A DNA stretch of 11,524 nucleotides from an uncultured Lachnospiraceae bacterium. Lineage in GTDB: Bacteria; Bacillota; Clostridia; Lachnospirales; Lachnospiraceae. Under the pieces are notes generated by a model, which saw only the letters and a program-made list of their open reading frames with translations, was not told where the DNA came from and ran no database searches. The stretch lies in the NCBI GenBank assembly GCA_947174615.1, contig CAMWJQ010000078.1, forward strand, positions 1 to 11,524, written 5' to 3'. Of the stretch, positions 9,701-11,524 are shown piece by piece (positions within the stretch are counted from its first letter, which is position 1; each line of letters opens with the position of its first letter). The translations under genes were made by a program, and so were the position numbers.

Positions 9701-10029
9701 TAATTCTCAAAGGTAAGAACAATTATGAAGGTGAGGCAGCAGCAGAGTTCAGGATTATTGCCAATGATAAGAGTCTTTCCAAAGCGAAGATCAACATAGA
9801 GCCTCAACAGTATACAGGACAGGAGATTACGCTGGAGCAGAAAGACTTAGAAGTGACGATCTGGGAAAATGGCACGCCGAAAACTTTGAAAGAAGATGAA
9901 TATGAAATCGTAGGGTACACGAAGAACATCAAAAAGGGTACAGCAAAGGTCACAATTCACGGTCTTGGCGAGTATGGCGGAACAAAAACAGGCAAATTTA
10001 AAATTATTGCAAAGAAGATGCAGTGGTAA
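781..10029 (+). CDS. Giant secreted modular protein with two GH53 endo-beta-1,4-galactanase domains
   Basis: Exported 3082-residue enzyme predicted to cut internal beta-1,4-galactosyl bonds of pectic (type I) arabinogalactan outside the cell. The ATG follows AAGGAGG by 6 nt. Residues 1-35 form a signal peptide (cleavage near SAHA-A); 37-125 are a Glu/Thr/Ser-rich linker. Module A1 spans 131-260. Block one has A2 (274-415), FIVAR (438-498), GH53 (504-903), Ig-like (909-1000) and CBM (1001-1153). Block two repeats this order at +895 residues from 1169 to about 2054. Then come an InlB-B-like domain (2058-2163), five FIVAR repeats (2168-2508) and seven beta repeats (2515-3082). Typical single-domain GH53 enzymes are about 400 residues, so most of this protein is binding and spacing modules. 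There is no LPXTG, SLH or C-terminal membrane helix; retention would have to rely on the repeats. The gene has its own promoter, operator and terminator, so it is probably monocistronic. GH53 assignment is very secure; the names of several accessory modules are inferred by eye. Confidence 0.95.
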   Translation: MRKGLKQFLRKSICSALCTAMLISDISVTELSAHAAESQQTQAAETTEETEHAEETGSRVEKETYTDDAGTDKESTDETKESDTSSEDEVTSSERNESEVETSKGESTREDVQTEEEEKIIQSDITTYANKEVGFSYFVGEVNENDEVGLCIYDNSNISMLEESDVTWQVNETWAPKIYKLSAASTKYSGWYQIAISVDSETMSGGFEIYKSADNGVTCEKIATFSEWTEKTIYSKLFENDVKSLAVKSGTSYSSIAEAEGEKQPSSDGTKKYENVTVNLNYYVGDLDANAAEEVGFYQWGNSLTIDTTKNPLLTWGGWDNKDKNPVYKMEEVDGHSGWFNITVTANETIKFSSGKPVSSIGSFAIFRSKEKKEALIECSGYNGKYPEIYNGLLNGSVTAIRDTNGVMVGYATIAEADEAASKPVDPEKPDEPTEWTFEQLEELIAEARSYEESSYTKASWNAFAAALAEAEKVTKDAAKEEIMAAYEALGIAKNVLAPGSISVAKIALANDFITGADLSSYLSLKNSGVVFKDEEGNELSDAAFFKYLKDGGTNWVRIRVWNDPFDGSGNGYGGGNNDLEAAKTIGKWATDAGMKVLIDFHYSDFWADPGKQKEPKEWAGYTVDQKAEAVETFTKDSLDALKAAGVNVGMVQVGNETTNSICGVTLSDWENSAKIFNAGSRAVRAFDENCMVAIHFTNPERVGNYANFAKNLDSHNVDYDVFASSYYPFWHGTTQNLTDQLADIAKTYGKKVMVAETSWATTLDDQDGHGNTVRVGSNDKNPAYDFSVQGQADELRAVIRAVNDVNETASGKGIGVFYWEPAWLSKNYIYRADGGKNQELLDENKETWEKYGSGWAASFANEYDSKDAGKWFGGSAIDNQAWFDFFGNALPTAKTYSYIRSGETASEMAITSVKNPSVTIDAGEELTYPTEVAVTFNSGDTVKYPVVWDEEDKNAVDTTKVGEYTVKGSVTCEYTLNDGTTKKTETKDVTLTVTVNKTNCLLNPGFEDANYTNNWVLSSSGFSSKKDADPHSGKQALNFNKPTQATAVQTVAGLKAGSYTFGGYIQGGDAAEGDLQYAVAKVYPQDADIEKDEPKKEYRESCSLEGWKVWQNPEISNIIVTEGDILVVGFEINSSSSGAWGTIDDLYLYVDQITSEPEEPEDGNKDYKNVTVNLNFYVGDLDANAAEEVGFYQWGDSLTIDTTKNPLLTWGGWDNKDKNPVYKMEEVDGHSGWFNITVTANETIKFSSGKPVSSIGSFAIFRSKEKKEALIECSGYNGKYPEIYNGLLNGSVTAIRDTNGVMVGYATIAEADEAASKPVDPEKPDEPTEWTFEQLEELIAEARSYEESSYTKASWNAFAAALAEAEKVTKDAAKEEIMAAYEALGIAKNVLAPGSISVAKIALANDFITGADLSSYLSLKNSGVVFKDEEGNELSDAAFFKYLKDGGTNWVRIRVWNDPFDGSGNGYGGGNNDLEAAKTIGKWATDAGMKVLIDFHYSDFWADPGKQKEPKEWAGYTVDQKAEAVETFTKDSLDALKAAGVNVGMVQVGNETTNSICGVTLSDWENSAKIFNAGSRAVRAFDENCMVAIHFTNPERVGNYANFAKNLDSHNVDYDVFASSYYPFWHGTTQNLTDQLADIAKTYGKKVMVAETSWATTLDDQDGHGNTVRVGSNDKNPAYDFSVQGQADELRAVIRAVNDVNETASGKGIGVFYWEPAWLSKNYIYRADGGKNQELLDENKETWEKYGSGWAASFANEYDSKDAGRWFGGSAVDNQAWFDFFGNALPTAKVYSYIRSGETASEMAITSVKNPSNTIEMGDQVSYPEKVTVFFNDSSSVEYAVSWSAADKRKVDTEKVGVYIVHGTVVCEYKLNNGSTKTETREVTYTITVKQPVGENLLQNPGFESGAATPWTITAKDGFSYMPKPSSATNDNRHEGKWSLHFWNADAIGFTVSQEVRNLEAGSYTFGGFILGDDMADGEKEQFAYVEVYDSKGNLKGERLTAQCAFAGFNAGWANPEITDIKVAEGDYLVVGMDVETAPDGAWGDLDDFYLYGIYDITVDTEIEEGTGSVSVSRTHYVAGKKIDITVKPDDGYTLDKLTITGKGIKAETDAANMILQSENGTVTQEDGILTLAYPKDTTTEQKETFMMPNGAVLVSAVFTEIPGAANADHLKELITAYEKENPENYTKNSWDAFSSILADAKAVAEKEDAAQAQINVAKNKLEQAYKNLVNIAVLKELILQYKQIEQGKYTEESWNTFCQALENAETAVAKEDALQDEIDDAKDTLEAAYKSLQIVVSTDFTALNQLIAACDNLRQDNYTEESWKPFAQALAAAKETAADTNATQKEIDDAKEQLQNAFDALRELPTASGVDFTELNKLIAVCESLSKDNYTEASWNPFMEALKAAKEVSGNTQAKQEEVDNAYQNLKSAQDNLEPLQTAGADFTELNKLIAAYEGLNKESYTEETWSIFAEALQKARDIAADANASQTEVDNAKDALQAAFDSLRAKPEIREGLWAEDIEDIIYTGKAVRPEVKVYDGEIPLQLNKDYTVTYKDNTNAGKATAVIKGKGNYQNEVEKTFNILEKDLDAEDISITCPAVAEPKGSKTVMPNPVVTRNGVKLKRDKDYTVIAQNGGYDSCGVYEIEVRAAENGNFKGSRKINFVVASAEQVVMSKVKIKKIPSQKYIDYQNGDKIEPKVTVTYKGKTLTQDSDYKVEYRNNTAAGQTATVIVTGTGAKFVGENTATFKILGTPLKAKNIHLSGADGLVYTGTAHQPEVQIDGLEPSDYAVEYQNNTKAGTASVIVKGMGGYTGTVKKTFKIAAYDIQKNAEDRFKYADTITAPYAKGGSKLTDADLNASFGGELLKQGVDYTLSYKNNKKAGQTASVVIKGKGNYKGTVTTTFAVGKQDLKSLTWSAADVLEKDAKKYNKTKLTVTDLDGKALKKGTDYDVVSFLLENGGEVEEKPEVGTKIRIILKGKNNYEGEAAAEFRIIANDKSLSKAKINIEPQQYTGQEITLEQKDLEVTIWENGTPKTLKEDEYEIVGYTKNIKKGTAKVTIHGLGEYGGTKTGKFKIIAKKMQW
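1171..1560 (+). other. Module A1: diverged copy of the N-terminal binding-like module
   Basis: Residues 131-260. It shares an ordered series of features with A2 and A3: 'YFVGEVNENDEVGL' against 'YYVGDLDANAAEEVGF', then 'IYKL..SGWYQI' against 'VYKM..SGWFNI', then 'FEIYKS' against 'FAIFRS', and a closing SSIAEAE against ATIAEAD. Overall identity is low. It is followed by a short polar linker. The layout (aromatic-rich beta module before a catalytic domain) suggests carbohydrate binding, which is inference. Confidence 0.6.
1600..2025 (+). other. Module A2: putative carbohydrate-binding module, copy in block one
   Basis: Residues 274-415, beginning NVTVNLNYYVGDLDANAAEE and containing the Trp/Tyr-rich stretch 'LLTWGGWDNKDKNPVYKM' and 'GHSGWFNITV'. 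The motif order loosely resembles starch-binding CBM25/26 modules (WGGW..., then dGGWYxv), but I cannot assign a CBM family. It differs from A3 only at the extreme N-terminus and at N302 (D1197 in A3). A Pro/Asp/Glu linker (about 423-435) and a FIVAR domain (438-498, key motif SYTKASWNAF) connect it to GH53. Confidence 0.6.
1636..3389 (+). repeat. Large in-frame direct repeat, copy 1 (module A2 - FIVAR - GH53)
   Basis: This 1754-bp block reappears at 4321-6074 with a fixed offset of 2685 bp. Reading both copies side by side I find one difference, A1684 versus G4369 (N302D), and otherwise identity including silent positions. The left edge is sharp: the preceding codons TAT-TAT-GTA-GGA become TTC-TAT-GTC-GGC in copy 2. 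To the right about a dozen mismatches occur in roughly 95 bp (3390-3484), then a ~50-bp identical patch, then clear divergence. Confidence 0.95.
2290..3489 (+). other. GH53 catalytic domain 1
   Basis: Residues 504-903. Family landmarks in order: GADLSSY (516-522), VRIRVW (557-562) preceded by 'LKDGGTNW', HYSDFWADP (602-610), VQVGNE with acid/base Glu657, SSYYPFW, VMVAETSW with nucleophile Glu757, VFYWEPAW, and the terminal 'WFDFFGNALPTAK'. All residues expected for activity appear present. It hydrolyses beta-1,4-galactan by a retaining mechanism (known for clan GH-A). Confidence 0.95.
3505..4239 (+). other. Ig-like domain plus jelly-roll carbohydrate-binding module, copy 1
   Basis: Residues 909-1000 resemble bacterial Ig-like group 4 domains ('YPTEVAVTFNSGDTVKYPVVWD', then 'VGEYTVKGSV'). 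Residues 1001-1153 begin LLNPGFE and contain 'AGSYTFGGYIQGG' and a closing 'WGTIDDLYLY', typical of galactose-binding-like/CBM4-9 or CBM61-type beta-sandwiches often attached to galactanases. The exact CBM family is not decided. It is clearly homologous to, but well diverged from, the copy after GH53-2, unlike the near-identical regions before it. Confidence 0.75.
4285..4710 (+). other. Module A3: putative carbohydrate-binding module, copy in block two
   Basis: Residues 1169-1310. Practically identical to A2 except for a few codons at its start (NFYVGD instead of NYYVGD, with silent changes) and D1197 replacing N302. It is preceded by an acidic Pro/Glu linker (about 1154-1167) and followed by the second internal FIVAR domain (about 1333-1393). 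Confidence 0.6.
4321..6074 (+). repeat. Large in-frame direct repeat, copy 2 (module A3 - FIVAR - GH53)
   Basis: Partner of 1636-3389. The offset of 2685 bp equals 895 codons, so recombination between the copies keeps the reading frame. There are no terminal inverted repeats, target duplications or transposase, so this is a domain duplication and not a mobile element. Confidence 0.95.
4975..6174 (+). other. GH53 catalytic domain 2
   Basis: Residues 1399-1798. All motifs of domain 1 recur 895 residues later, with acid/base Glu1552 and nucleophile Glu1652. Only three substitutions separate the two catalytic domains, all near the C-terminus: K871 to R1766, I878 to V1773 and T896 to V1791. Both should therefore have the same specificity. 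Confidence 0.95.
6190..6942 (+). other. Ig-like domain plus jelly-roll carbohydrate-binding module, copy 2
   Basis: Residues 1804-1896 are Ig-like ('YPEKVTVFFNDSSSVEYAVSW'). Residues 1897-2054 begin LLQNPGFE and end 'WGDLDDFYLYG'. Order and motifs match copy 1, but substitutions and small indels are spread throughout. That divergence gives an internal yardstick for the age of the original duplication. Confidence 0.75.
6952..7269 (+). other. InlB B-repeat-like beta domain
   Basis: Residues 2058-2163: 'VSVSRTHYVAGKKIDITVKP', 'GYTLDKLTITGKG' and a terminal 'FMMPNGAVLVSAVF'. This is the usual pattern of the divergent InlB B-repeat/Flg_new-type beta domains of Gram-positive surface proteins (xGYxFxxW/L ... 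FxMPxxxVxVxAxF). It probably serves as a rigid spacer between the enzymatic part and the helical stalk. Confidence 0.55.
7282..8304 (+). repeat. Five tandem FIVAR helical repeats
   Basis: Repeats begin near residues 2168, 2232, 2301, 2373 and 2444, each about 65-70 residues. Each carries LxxLI...Y, the signature (N/K/S)YTxx(S/T)Wxx(F), and a closing 'A...L..A...L'. They are predicted three-helix bundles, as in FIVAR-containing surface proteins, and would form an extended stalk. Together with the two internal copies the protein has seven FIVAR domains. They are diverged in DNA, so this array is old. Confidence 0.85.
8323..10026 (+). repeat. Seven C-terminal beta repeats of the 'YTG / DYxVxYxNN / GxGNYxG' type
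   Basis: Approximate repeats: residues 2515-2586, 2587-2666, 2673-2751, 2752-2822, 2823-2908, 2909-2996 and 2997-3082. The core pattern is YTGxxxxPxVxV, GxxLxxxxDYxVxYxNNxxAG, xAxVxIxGxGNYxGTxxxxFxI; repeats 2 and 6 are degenerate. Such C-terminal arrays are common on large exported proteins of Lachnospiraceae. A wall-association or stalk role is inference, made because no other anchor is present. The last repeat runs right up to the final residues (KIIAKKMQW). Confidence 0.75.
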
Positions 10030-10034
10030 TTGTG

Positions 10035-10068
10035 AAAGCAGCAGGGATAGCAGTCTCTGCTGCTTTTT
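10035..10068 (+). terminator. Rho-independent terminator of the galactanase gene
   Basis: A 13-bp stem with one G-U pair (AAAGCAGCAGGGA, 10035-10047, with TCTCTGCTGCTTT, 10054-10066) closes a 6-nt loop and merges into a T-run (10064-10068). It starts 5 nt after the TAA stop. Confidence 0.88.
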
Positions 10069-10116
10069 GTATTACGAAAGCCAGACAGTTTCGATGGATA
10101 AACAGTGTCAACTTGA

Positions 10117-10130
10117 AGTAAACGCTTTGA
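10117..10130 (+). promoter_or_regulatory. Weak cre-like site with possible upstream promoter elements
   Basis: AGTAAACGCTTTGA keeps the central CG and differs from the cre pattern at two defined positions. It overlaps TTGACG (10127-10132), a possible -35 whose best -10 candidate (TGTATA, 10150-10155, 17-nt spacer) is poor. Between 10069 and 10281 nothing else is evident beyond AT-rich sequence and a small TGTAC/GTACA inverted repeat (10143-10161). Confidence 0.2.
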
Positions 10131-10281
10131 CGGATGGAAAAATGTACTATGTATATGTACAAAGTGAAAGGCGATATTACGAAATCTGCATATCTTTTAG
10201 AATATTTGCACATATTGAATCATCTTGATTTATGGAATTTGTTTAAAAAACGATATTTTTTCGGGAAATTTCGATAATCTA

Positions 10282-10310
10282 TTGACAAAATCACAAATGG
10301 GAAATAAGAT
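10282..10310 (+). promoter_or_regulatory. SigmaA-type promoter of the downstream starch-enzyme gene
   Basis: A perfect TTGACA (-35, 10282-10287), a 17-nt spacer and TAAGAT (-10, 10305-10310). Transcription should begin near 10317, giving a long leader of about 220 nt before the ATG at 10538. No GCGCAA-type operator is found here, so control differs from the galactanase gene. Confidence 0.75.
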
Positions 10311-10380
10311 AAAAAAGTAATCTTTTTAATATCGGGACAGTGATTTTAAACTTAAATAAGTAAGATGGCGTTCTCGTAGA

Positions 10381-10401
10381 AATTGCATTTAAAAATTGTA
10401 T
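10381..10401 (+). repeat. Leader repeat, copy 1 (paired AATTGYAT boxes)
   Basis: Boxes AATTGCAT (10381) and AATTGTAT (10394) lie 13 nt apart. The 21-bp unit recurs at 10480-10500 with three mismatches. TTTCGAG follows at 10414-10420, then the purine tract GAGGGGAGGG (10425-10434) and ATG at 10441, matching the order seen before the real gene start. Confidence 0.65.
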
Positions 10402-10440
10402 TTATAAATCACATTTCGAGAAAAGAGGGGAGGGATGTAC

Positions 10441-10464
10441 ATGCGCCAAAAAGACAGCAGTTAA
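10441..10464 (+). CDS. Possible 7-codon leader peptide MRQKDSS
   Basis: ATG at 10441 follows the strong Shine-Dalgarno AGGGGAGG (10426-10433) by 7 nt. Six further sense codons (Arg-Gln-Lys-Asp-Ser-Ser) lead to TAA at 10462-10464; an in-frame ATG at 10435 sits too close to the Shine-Dalgarno. The ORF lies within the leader, 73 nt before the next gene. It could be a regulatory upstream ORF or simply the relic of a duplicated start region. There is no run of a single amino acid that would suggest classical attenuation. Confidence 0.25.
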   Translation: MRQKDSS

Positions 10465-10479
10465 TGCATCGATTCAACG

Positions 10480-10500
10480 AATTGCATTTGGAAATTGCAT
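10480..10500 (+). repeat. Leader repeat, copy 2 (paired AATTGCAT boxes)
   Basis: Boxes AATTGCAT at 10480 and 10493, again 13 nt apart, 99 nt after copy 1. TTTCGAG (10517-10523) and the Shine-Dalgarno-like GAGGGAAGG (10521-10529) follow, and the true ATG is at 10538. An AATGCA/TGCATT inverted repeat (10463-10468, 10483-10488) overlaps this copy. Confidence 0.65.
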
Positions 10501-10537
10501 AGAGAATTTCAATATCTTTCGAGGGAAGGTTGAGTGT

Positions 10538-11524
10538 ATGGAAAAGAAAAGTAAAATCAATAAGAGGAAGCGCAGCTTCGCAAGCAGTTTGCTTAGTTAT
10601 TTCTTAGTGTTTGCGATGGTACTGACCAATGTACAGCCTGCACAGGGAGCGCTTGTATGGGCAGCAGAGAGTGAGACAGAGCTAGCCAATGAGGTGACTG
10701 CAGAGAGTGAACCCGAGCAGGGTGAGGAAGCGCAAAGCAAACCACAAGAACGAAGTGAAACGGTTCCGGCGATTGAAGCGGAAGGGTCTGGTGAGACCGT
10801 CAAAACAGACGAGACCGAAACACCGAGTGAGCCGGTGAAGCCAAACGAGACCGAAATATCAAGCGAGCCGGTGAAGCCAGGTGAGACCGAAACACCGGCA
10901 GAAACTGTCGAGCCAAGCGAGACCGAAACACCAAGTGAGCCGGTGAAGCCAGGTGAGACCGAAACAATGACAGAGACTGTCGGCTCAAGCGAGACCGAGA
11001 CATCGACGGAGACTGTTGCAGAGACAGAAGAGGCAGGTGAAACTTCTGAGACTGCGGAGACAGAAACCGAAACAGAAACTGAAATAGAAACCGAGACTGA
11101 GCAGATGACAGCAGATGCGGAAGAGCTCGTGACAGTCAAGGCGCATTTTAAGAATGTGACTGGATGGGAAGAAGTAGCGCTGCATCACTGGGGCGGTGGC
11201 ATAGATGGTACAGTATGGCCGGGAATCGATGTTACAGAGAAAGACCAGGATGGTTATTATATCGTAGAAATTCCCAATGTTAAAAGATCAGAGGAATTGG
11301 GGATTATCTTCAATAACAAGAATGGCAGCCAGACAGGTGACATTAAGATTCCAGCATCTGAGTTCACAAGTGAAACCTATGAAGTATGGGCATGGGTGGA
11401 TGAGGCAAACGGGACTGGATGGAGCGCAGAGCCGCTTGTAAGTCCCGCAATAGAGCGAAATACCGTAACATTCCGTTATATGAACGTTTCGGCGGAAACG
11501 GTGCTTGTGGCAGGCAGCATGAAT
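10538..11524 (+). CDS. Exported starch-binding enzyme, probably GH13 amylase/pullulanase (3' truncated)
   Basis: The first 329 codons are visible; the frame is open to the window end. The ATG follows GAGGGAAGG by 8 nt. Residues 1-42 form a signal peptide with a very basic N-region (KKSKINKRKRS), a hydrophobic core and cleavage near LVWA-AES. Residues 44-196 are a Glu/Thr/Pro/Ser linker partly built of the 12-residue repeat ETETPSEPVKPG. Residues 198-300 ('HFKNVTGWEEVALHHWGGG', 'VWPGIDV', 'DGYYIVEIPN', 'IIFNNKNG') resemble CBM26-type starch-binding modules. From about 308, 'NTVTFRYMNVSAETVLVAGSMN' is typical of the start of a CBM48/E-set domain (VxVxGSFNxW), which usually precedes a GH13 catalytic barrel. 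No catalytic domain lies within the window, so the enzyme class is inferred. Its N-terminal plan of signal peptide, acidic linker and aromatic-rich module parallels the galactanase, indicating a second cell-surface polysaccharide enzyme under its own promoter. Confidence 0.8.
   Translation, partial: MEKKSKINKRKRSFASSLLSYFLVFAMVLTNVQPAQGALVWAAESETELANEVTAESEPEQGEEAQSKPQERSETVPAIEAEGSGETVKTDETETPSEPVKPNETEISSEPVKPGETETPAETVEPSETETPSEPVKPGETETMTETVGSSETETSTETVAETEEAGETSETAETETETETEIETETEQMTADAEELVTVKAHFKNVTGWEEVALHHWGGGIDGTVWPGIDVTEKDQDGYYIVEIPNVKRSEELGIIFNNKNGSQTGDIKIPASEFTSETYEVWAWVDEANGTGWSAEPLVSPAIERNTVTFRYMNVSAETVLVAGSMN
10811..11026 (+). repeat. 36-bp coding minisatellite in the linker, six units
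   Basis: Six 36-bp units start at 10811, 10847, 10883, 10919, 10955 and 10991, each opening GAGACCGA. Units 1, 2 and 4 encode ETE-[TI]-[PS]-SEPVKP plus N or G; units 3, 5 and 6 are diverged (ETVE/ETVG/ETVA). The repeat continues into shorter ET dipeptide runs up to about 11106. It encodes a flexible, negatively charged spacer between the signal peptide and the starch-binding module. The period is a multiple of three, so copy changes keep the frame. Confidence 0.9.

Noticed and set aside
10008..10029. Search for an LPXTG sorting signal at the end of the galactanase
   Set aside because: The last residues (KFKIIAKKMQW) contain no LPXTG-like motif, hydrophobic segment or separate charged tail.
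10245..10261. AAAAAA-CGATA-TTTTTT inverted repeat upstream of the second promoter
   Set aside because: A simple A/T-run symmetry with a CG in the middle; too low in information to call an operator or terminator.
10811..11026. CRISPR-like 36-bp periodicity
   Set aside because: Units are directly adjacent without spacers, drift in sequence, and keep a coding frame; it is a protein linker repeat.
10597..11139. 180-codon antisense frame of low complexity (Ser/Val-rich)
   Set aside because: It is the reverse reading of the Glu/Thr/Pro linker and its 36-bp repeat; the sense frame has a signal peptide, Shine-Dalgarno and recognisable downstream domains.

Overview
The window looks like a carbohydrate-degradation locus of a gut- or rumen-type Firmicute, probably Clostridia and most likely Lachnospiraceae. 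This is inferred from the moderately AT-rich DNA, strong AGGAGG-type ribosome binding sites, sigmaA promoters with 17-nt spacers, very large exported enzymes with Glu/Thr-rich N-terminal linkers, FIVAR helical repeats and C-terminal 'YTG...DYxVxYxNN...GxGNYxG' repeats. No species can be named from the sequence alone.

Layout, all on the + strand. Positions 2-118 hold the last 38 codons of an unrecognised gene. Positions 277-459 encode a 60-residue two-helix membrane protein. Positions 460-780 are non-coding and contain a strong rho-independent terminator (551-582), a sigmaA promoter (651-679) with a weak cre-like site between its boxes, and just downstream of the predicted start a striking LacI-family-type operator made of two overlapping GCGCAA/TTGCGC palindromes (694-720). 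Positions 781-10029 encode a single 3082-residue exported protein with two family GH53 endo-beta-1,4-galactanase domains. Its order is signal peptide, acidic linker, module A1, [module A2 - FIVAR - GH53 - Ig-like - jelly-roll CBM], [module A3 - FIVAR - GH53 - Ig-like - CBM], InlB-B-like domain, five FIVAR repeats, and seven C-terminal beta repeats. The two bracketed blocks are a tandem duplication with a 2685-bp (895-codon) period. The central ~1.75 kb of each block is almost perfectly identical even at silent sites, while the flanks are clearly diverged, which is the signature of recent homogenisation of an old duplication.

A terminator (10035-10068) ends this unit. A 508-bp non-coding region follows, with a near-consensus promoter (10282-10310) and a ~220-nt leader. 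Inside the leader, a block of AATTGYAT boxes, TTTCGAG, Shine-Dalgarno and ATG appears twice: the first copy opens a 7-codon ORF and the second opens the next gene. That gene (10538 to the window end, truncated) starts with a signal peptide, a Glu/Thr/Pro linker built from a 36-bp repeat, a CBM26-like starch-binding module and the start of a CBM48/E-set-like domain, so it is probably an exported amylase or pullulanase.

Together the two large genes suggest a surface system attacking pectic galactan and starch. Each has its own promoter, and the galactanase is probably repressed by a LacI/GalR-type regulator that is not in the window.
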